Assembly: GCA_963850915.1 (NCBI GenBank)
Contig: CAWKND010000007.1
Span: forward strand, 1-64,000
Direction of reading: 5' to 3'
DNA from: CAVTWH01 sp963850915
GTDB taxonomy: Bacteria > Actinomycetota > Actinomycetes > Mycobacteriales > Micromonosporaceae
Length of the DNA stretch: 64,000 bases
The notes under the pieces were generated by a model that did not search any database, was not told where the DNA came from, and was given only the letters and a program-made list of their open reading frames with translations. The position numbers and the translations under genes were made by a program. Shown here piece after piece: positions 59,998-64,000 of this stretch; position 1 is the stretch's first letter; each line of letters starts with the position of its first letter.

Positions 59998-62900
59998 TCA
60001 GACGGGGACCGACTGGCTGCTGTGCGAAAGCTGGTCGAGGACGTCGGCGGCGATGTCGGCGATGCTCTGCCCGCCGAGCATCTTCGCGATCGGCAGGAAC
60101 AGCCCGAGGTCACGCTCGACCCGGGTACGCACCTCGACGGCCATCAGCGAGTCCAGGCCCTGCCGCTTCAATGCCCGGCGTACCTGCAGATCCGCGACCG
60201 GCAGCCCGAGCACCGCGGCGAGTACCTGCCGCACGTACTGCTCCGCCGCCGCCTGGTCGGTGAGCGTGGCCGCGATCCCCCCGCCAGCCGGCACCGCGAC
60301 CACCGGCTGCGGACGCGCGGGCGTGGCTACCACCGTCGGCGGCGAAGCGATCGGCACTGCCGGGAGCACGGCAGCCGGCGCGGCGACCGGCGGCTGCGTA
60401 GTTGAAACGCGAGCGGGCGACGCGGCGACGGGCGGCGCCGGAACGGCCGGCTGGGCCGGCAAAACGGGCGGCGGCGCAGCGGCGGGACGAGTCGCGGTCG
60501 GGTGGAACAGGTCCCGCAGCAGCGGTACGTCGGCCGCCTCCGGGTACGCGGCGCGCCACTGCGGCCAATCCGCCGCGAGTACCACCGCGTGTGTGGCGTC
60601 CCGGGCCAGCAGCAGCCGCAGCGTCTCGATCCCCTCGCGGGGCGTGAACGTGGCAATCCCCTGCGGATTGATCGGGCGCCCCTGCTCCTCCCCGGCGCGG
60701 GCCGGCATGCCCACCGACCAGAATCCCCAGTTGACGCTCAGCGCCGGCAGGCCGGTACCGCGCCGGTGGTCGGCGAGCGCGTCCAGCGCGGCGTTCGCCG
60801 CCGAGTACGCGCCGAGCATCGGTGAGCTGAGCACCGCCGAGCCGGACGAGAAGAGTACGAAGAAGTCGAGTTGCTGCTCCGCGAACAGCCGGTGCAAAAC
60901 CCAGCCACCCGCCACTTTCGGGCGGAGTACGTCGGCGAGCGCAGTCGCGTCCAGGTCGGAGACGGCGCGGTACAGGATGACACCGGCCGCGTGCACCACG
61001 CCACGGACGGCCGGCAGCCCGGCCGCTTCGCGGCGCTGCAACAGAGCGCGCATCGCTTCGGCATCCGCGACGTCCACGGCCTCATAGTCGACCGCGATCC
61101 CGTGCCGGCGCAGCAGCTCCAGCCAGCCGGCGGAATCGGCGGACAACGGGCTGCGGCCGACGAGTACCAGGTGCCGGGCGCCCTCCCGGACCAGCCAGTC
61201 GGTGACCACCCGGCCCAGGTCGCCGAGGCCGCCGGTGACCAGGTAGCTGGCGTCCGGATCGACCCGTACCGGCCGCGCCGGCGCTTCCGGAGTGGCCGCG
61301 ACCGGCTCGGCGGCCAGCTCGGTGAGGTCCAGCAGTACCTTGCCGATCTGCTTGGACTGGGCCATGAACCGGAAGGCGCCAACCAGGTCGGCAGCCGGGA
61401 AAACGTGGTGCGGCAACGGATGGAACACGCCGGCCTCGGTCAACCGGAGTACTTCGTCGAGGACAGCGCCGGCCTGCGCCGCAAGGTTCAACCCGAGGTC
61501 CACCACGTCCACCACGAAGAAGGAGATGCTGCGGGCCAGCAGCCGCATGTCCAGCCGGGTACCTTCGACCAGGTCCCGGCGGCTCAACTCGACGTACCGG
61601 CCGCGCGCGGCGAGTACCGTGAGGCTCTTCTCCAGCCCCTCGCCGGCCAGCGTGTTGAGTACCACGTGCACGCCCTCGCCCCGGGTGGCGGCCAGCACGC
61701 TGTCGGCGAAGTCCAGTCCACGCGAGTCGGCCACGTGGGACACGCCCATCATCCGCAGCAGTGCGCGCTTCTCCGGGCTGCCGGCGGTGGCGTACACCTC
61801 GGCGCCCTTCCACAGCGCGATCTGTACGGCGGCCATACCCACTCCGCCGGTGGCGTGGTGGATCAGTACCCGCTCGCCCTCCTTGAGCGCGGCCAGCTGC
61901 ACGAGCGAGTGGTACGCGGTCAGGAAGCCGACCGGCAGGGTGGCCGCCTCCTGCAGGCTGAGCCGGGCGGGCTTGGGGCGCACCAGATGCGCGTTCACGC
62001 ACAGGTACGACGCGGACGGGGTGGTCAGCGCGAGCATCACCACTTCGTCGCCGGGGCGCAGTCCGGCCACGCCGGCGCCGACCCGGGTGACGACGCCGGC
62101 GCCCTCACCGACGAAGAGGGCCGGCTTGTCGTCCAGCTTCGGGTAGTGGCCCATGGCGAGCAGTACGTCGCGGTAGTTCAGCGCCAGGTAGTCGGCGCGT
62201 ACCTCCACCTCACCGGCCCCGGGTGCCTTGCGCGGCAACGGTTCCAGCCGCATCCCGTCCAGGATGCCGGGGGTGGCGGTACGCAGCTCGTAGGTGAGTT
62301 CGTCGGGCTGTGCGGCCGGTGCCGGGGTGGCCACCGGTAGGAGTCGGGCGAGGCGGCGCTGGCCGGCGCGTACCGCGATCTGGTCCTCGCCATCTGTCGC
62401 CGCCAGCTCGCGGCGCAGCGCAGCCGCGTTCTGCGCGGCCGATCCGGCCGGGTCCAGGTCGACGAGGCTGACCCGCAGGTCGCGGTACTCGCGGGCGAGG
62501 GTGCGCCCGAAGCCCCACACCGGCGCCTGCCACACCGAGCCGCCGCCGTCCCCGTCGACGACGTGCTGGGCACCGCGCGTCGCCAGCCACAGCCGATGCG
62601 GCGCGGCCAGGCGCGCGGTTCCCAGCGCCTGCACCAGCTGCAGCACGCTGACGCAGCCCAGCCGCTCGGCAGCGGCGGCGAGCTGCGCGGCGGTCCCGGT
62701 CGCGTCAGCCGCCTGCTCAGCGTCGACGGACCACAGATGAACAACATCCGTGGGTACGCCGTCAGCCTCGGCACTCAGGTCGGCGAGGAGTCGCTGGTAC
62801 CCCTCGGCCGCGGTCGGATTGAGCTCGTACCGCCCAGAAGCCAGCCGGCGATACCCTTCGCCAGCGGTGACCACGACCGAGCCGGCCAGTTCAGCGCCGA

Positions 62901-64000
62901 TGCCGGTGCTGTCGGCGAAGACCAGCAGCCGGCCGGTGGTCGCGACCTCCGGTGCCGGCGGTGCCGGTACCCACTCGACCGTGTGCAGCCAGCCGCGCGG
63001 GTCGCGGACGGAGCCGGGCGGCTGCAGGAACTGCAGCCGCAGACCGGTGATCTCGACCAGCGGGCGGCCCTGCTCGTCGGCGACCACGATGTCGCCGGAG
63101 AACGAGTCCGAGCGCCACGGCACGATCTGCTTGACGTAGCTCCAGGCGGGTCGGCCGGCGACCGGATGGATGAGTACCTCGTCGATGCCGCCGAGTACGA
63201 ACGCCGCCGCGCCCGAGTCCGGTGTGATGAGCGAGGCGAGTACCTGCCCGCACGCGTCCAGCAGCGCCGGGTGCGTGGTGTACCCGGTGAGGTCGACGCC
63301 GGCCGGTACCTCGATGCGCCCCAGTGCCTGCCCGGCACCGCCCCAGATCTCGGCGACGCCCTGGAACACCCCGGCCCACTCGTTGCCGCTCGCGGCGAAG
63401 CGCTGGTAGAAGTCCGTTCCGGTGACGTGTTCGGGGCAGCCGGCGCGCAGCTCGTCCAGCGCGAGTGGCTCGGGCGTTGTGGCCGGGACCGCCCGTACCC
63501 GCGCGGTGGCGTGCACCGTCTCGTCAGCCGGATCATCGCCGCTCCGGCTGGTAACCATGGCGCTCCAGCCGCCCTCGGACTGCGGCGTGAGCGTGATCGA
63601 CAGCGTGGGCGCCGGCTGCCCGGGCAGGAAGAACAGCGCGTTCTCGTAGTGCACGTCGGTCAGCAACGGTACGTCCGCGCCGGTCAGCTGGCGGGCGGTG
63701 GCGTACAGCATCTCCAGGTACGCGGTACCGGGTAACACCACGGTGCCCTGTACCCGGTGGTCGAGCAGGTACGGGTGGCGCGCCGGGTCGAGCACTCCGC
63801 TCCACCGGTGGGTACCGGCCGGCTGCGCGACGAGCGCCCCGACAAGCGGATGCCCAGTCCCGCTTGCCAACGCGGCTGGCACGGTTGGCGACACCGGGGT
63901 GAACCAGTAGCGCTGCCGCTGCCAGGGGTAGTCGGGCAGCCGCACGTACCGCACAGGCCGGCCGGCGTAGACCCGGGACCAGTCGACCGGATACCCGGCC
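59998..64000 (-). CDS. reducing type I polyketide synthase, C-terminal part (DH-ER-KR-ACP), partial
   Basis: The gene runs off the right edge; 1333 codons are visible. It enters at the post-AT linker (RLPDYPWQRQRYW). DH follows, with His in LLDHRVQGTVVLPG (near 63755) and Asp in LLDACGQ (near 63255). ER comes next: LNYRDVLLAMGHYP, and NADPH motif ATGGVGMAAVQIAL near 61840. Then KR: TGGLGDLGR, SSGSAV with YSAANAALDAL. The terminal ACP has RQGLDSLMAVEVRTRVE near 60145. An Ala/Pro-rich linker precedes the ACP. There is no thioesterase. A full reductive loop with C-terminal ACP matches mycocerosic-acid-synthase-like PKSs, so it could make a saturated, perhaps branched, acyl group. KS and most of AT lie outside. 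Confidence 0.95.
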   Translation of the reverse strand, partial: AGYPVDWSRVYAGRPVRYVRLPDYPWQRQRYWFTPVSPTVPAALASGTGHPLVGALVAQPAGTHRWSGVLDPARHPYLLDHRVQGTVVLPGTAYLEMLYATARQLTGADVPLLTDVHYENALFFLPGQPAPTLSITLTPQSEGGWSAMVTSRSGDDPADETVHATARVRAVPATTPEPLALDELRAGCPEHVTGTDFYQRFAASGNEWAGVFQGVAEIWGGAGQALGRIEVPAGVDLTGYTTHPALLDACGQVLASLITPDSGAAAFVLGGIDEVLIHPVAGRPAWSYVKQIVPWRSDSFSGDIVVADEQGRPLVEITGLRLQFLQPPGSVRDPRGWLHTVEWVPAPPAPEVATTGRLLVFADSTGIGAELAGSVVVTAGEGYRRLASGRYELNPTAAEGYQRLLADLSAEADGVPTDVVHLWSVDAEQAADATGTAAQLAAAAERLGCVSVLQLVQALGTARLAAPHRLWLATRGAQHVVDGDGGGSVWQAPVWGFGRTLAREYRDLRVSLVDLDPAGSAAQNAAALRRELAATDGEDQIAVRAGQRRLARLLPVATPAPAAQPDELTYELRTATPGILDGMRLEPLPRKAPGAGEVEVRADYLALNYRDVLLAMGHYPKLDDKPALFVGEGAGVVTRVGAGVAGLRPGDEVVMLALTTPSASYLCVNAHLVRPKPARLSLQEAATLPVGFLTAYHSLVQLAALKEGERVLIHHATGGVGMAAVQIALWKGAEVYATAGSPEKRALLRMMGVSHVADSRGLDFADSVLAATRGEGVHVVLNTLAGEGLEKSLTVLAARGRYVELSRRDLVEGTRLDMRLLARSISFFVVDVVDLGLNLAAQAGAVLDEVLRLTEAGVFHPLPHHVFPAADLVGAFRFMAQSKQIGKVLLDLTELAAEPVAATPEAPARPVRVDPDASYLVTGGLGDLGRVVTDWLVREGARHLVLVGRSPLSADSAGWLELLRRHGIAVDYEAVDVADAEAMRALLQRREAAGLPAVRGVVHAAGVILYRAVSDLDATALADVLRPKVAGGWVLHRLFAEQQLDFFVLFSSGSAVLSSPMLGAYSAANAALDALADHRRGTGLPALSVNWGFWSVGMPARAGEEQGRPINPQGIATFTPREGIETLRLLLARDATHAVVLAADWPQWRAAYPEAADVPLLRDLFHPTATRPAAAPPPVLPAQPAVPAPPVAASPARVSTTQPPVAAPAAVLPAVPIASPPTVVATPARPQPVVAVPAGGGIAATLTDQAAAEQYVRQVLAAVLGLPVADLQVRRALKRQGLDSLMAVEVRTRVERDLGLFLPIAKMLGGQSIADIAADVLDQLSHSSQSVPV

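Overview
This is a very GC-rich actinobacterial chromosome segment. Dense genes, frequent GTG starts, ATGA/GTGA/TGATG stop-start overlaps, TANNNT -10 boxes just upstream of apparently leaderless starts, and a polyketide cluster all point to an antibiotic-type actinomycete. The palindrome GTAC is strikingly common in all reading phases and between genes. I favour Micromonosporaceae, but that is inference. I see no tRNA, rRNA, CRISPR array, insertion sequence or integrase.

Layout. (1) 1-13.9 kb, mixed housekeeping genes: an LppM-like lipoprotein; a WYL regulator divergent from an MFS exporter with a perfect operator between them; a GH5 glycosidase behind a LacI-type palindrome; a PEP mutase/isocitrate lyase-family enzyme coupled to an AhpD-like protein; a MocR regulator; a membrane protein; a flavin monooxygenase plus FMN reductase pair; a HEAT-like protein; a nucleoside deaminase; and a PhnB-like protein. 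(2) 14.2-22.6 kb, secreted glycan degradation: a GH3 enzyme with PA14 and two discoidin modules, a methyltransferase, and a GH87-type glucanase with alternating anchor-D and discoidin modules. (3) 22.8-28.8 kb: an unrecognised protein, then a translationally coupled operon (S1C protease, MoxR ATPase, DUF58, two VWA proteins). The last four genes are each broken by several single-base indels, although starts, stops and protein-level conservation are kept. (4) 28.9-31.8 kb: an SDR, an SgcJ/EcaC protein, and an ECF42-type sigma factor coupled to its DGPF partner. (5) About 31.8-64.0 kb and running off the right edge: a biosynthetic gene cluster.

The cluster centres on a 12-gene plus-strand operon (40.66-52.35 kb): acyl-adenylate ligase, two ACPs, ketosynthase, short ketosynthase-like (chain-length-factor-type) protein, second ligase, second ketosynthase, 4-hydroxymandelate synthase-like dioxygenase, PhyH dioxygenase, DUF3050 protein, and E1 alpha/beta of a 2-oxoacid dehydrogenase. 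Around it lie an HpgT-like aminotransferase, a hydroxymandelate oxidase-like enzyme, two KASIII-like acyltransferase candidates, two glycosyltransferases, several SDRs, an esterase/O-methyltransferase fusion, a truncated degenerate ligase, an FAD oxidoreductase and the C-terminal DH-ER-KR-ACP part of a reducing type I PKS. HmaS, Hmo and HpgT are normally the hydroxyphenylglycine route of peptide antibiotics. No NRPS is visible here, and an E1 pair could divert the arylglyoxylate into an acyl starter. My reading is a glycosylated aryl-primed polyketide, possibly aryl-polyene-like. I do not recognise the cluster.

Control. Heptamer repeats in exact 11-bp phase occur at three cluster promoters (TTCAAGG type), with a different GTTG-type triplet ahead of the main operon. 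These look like SARP-class activator sites. No SARP gene lies in the window.
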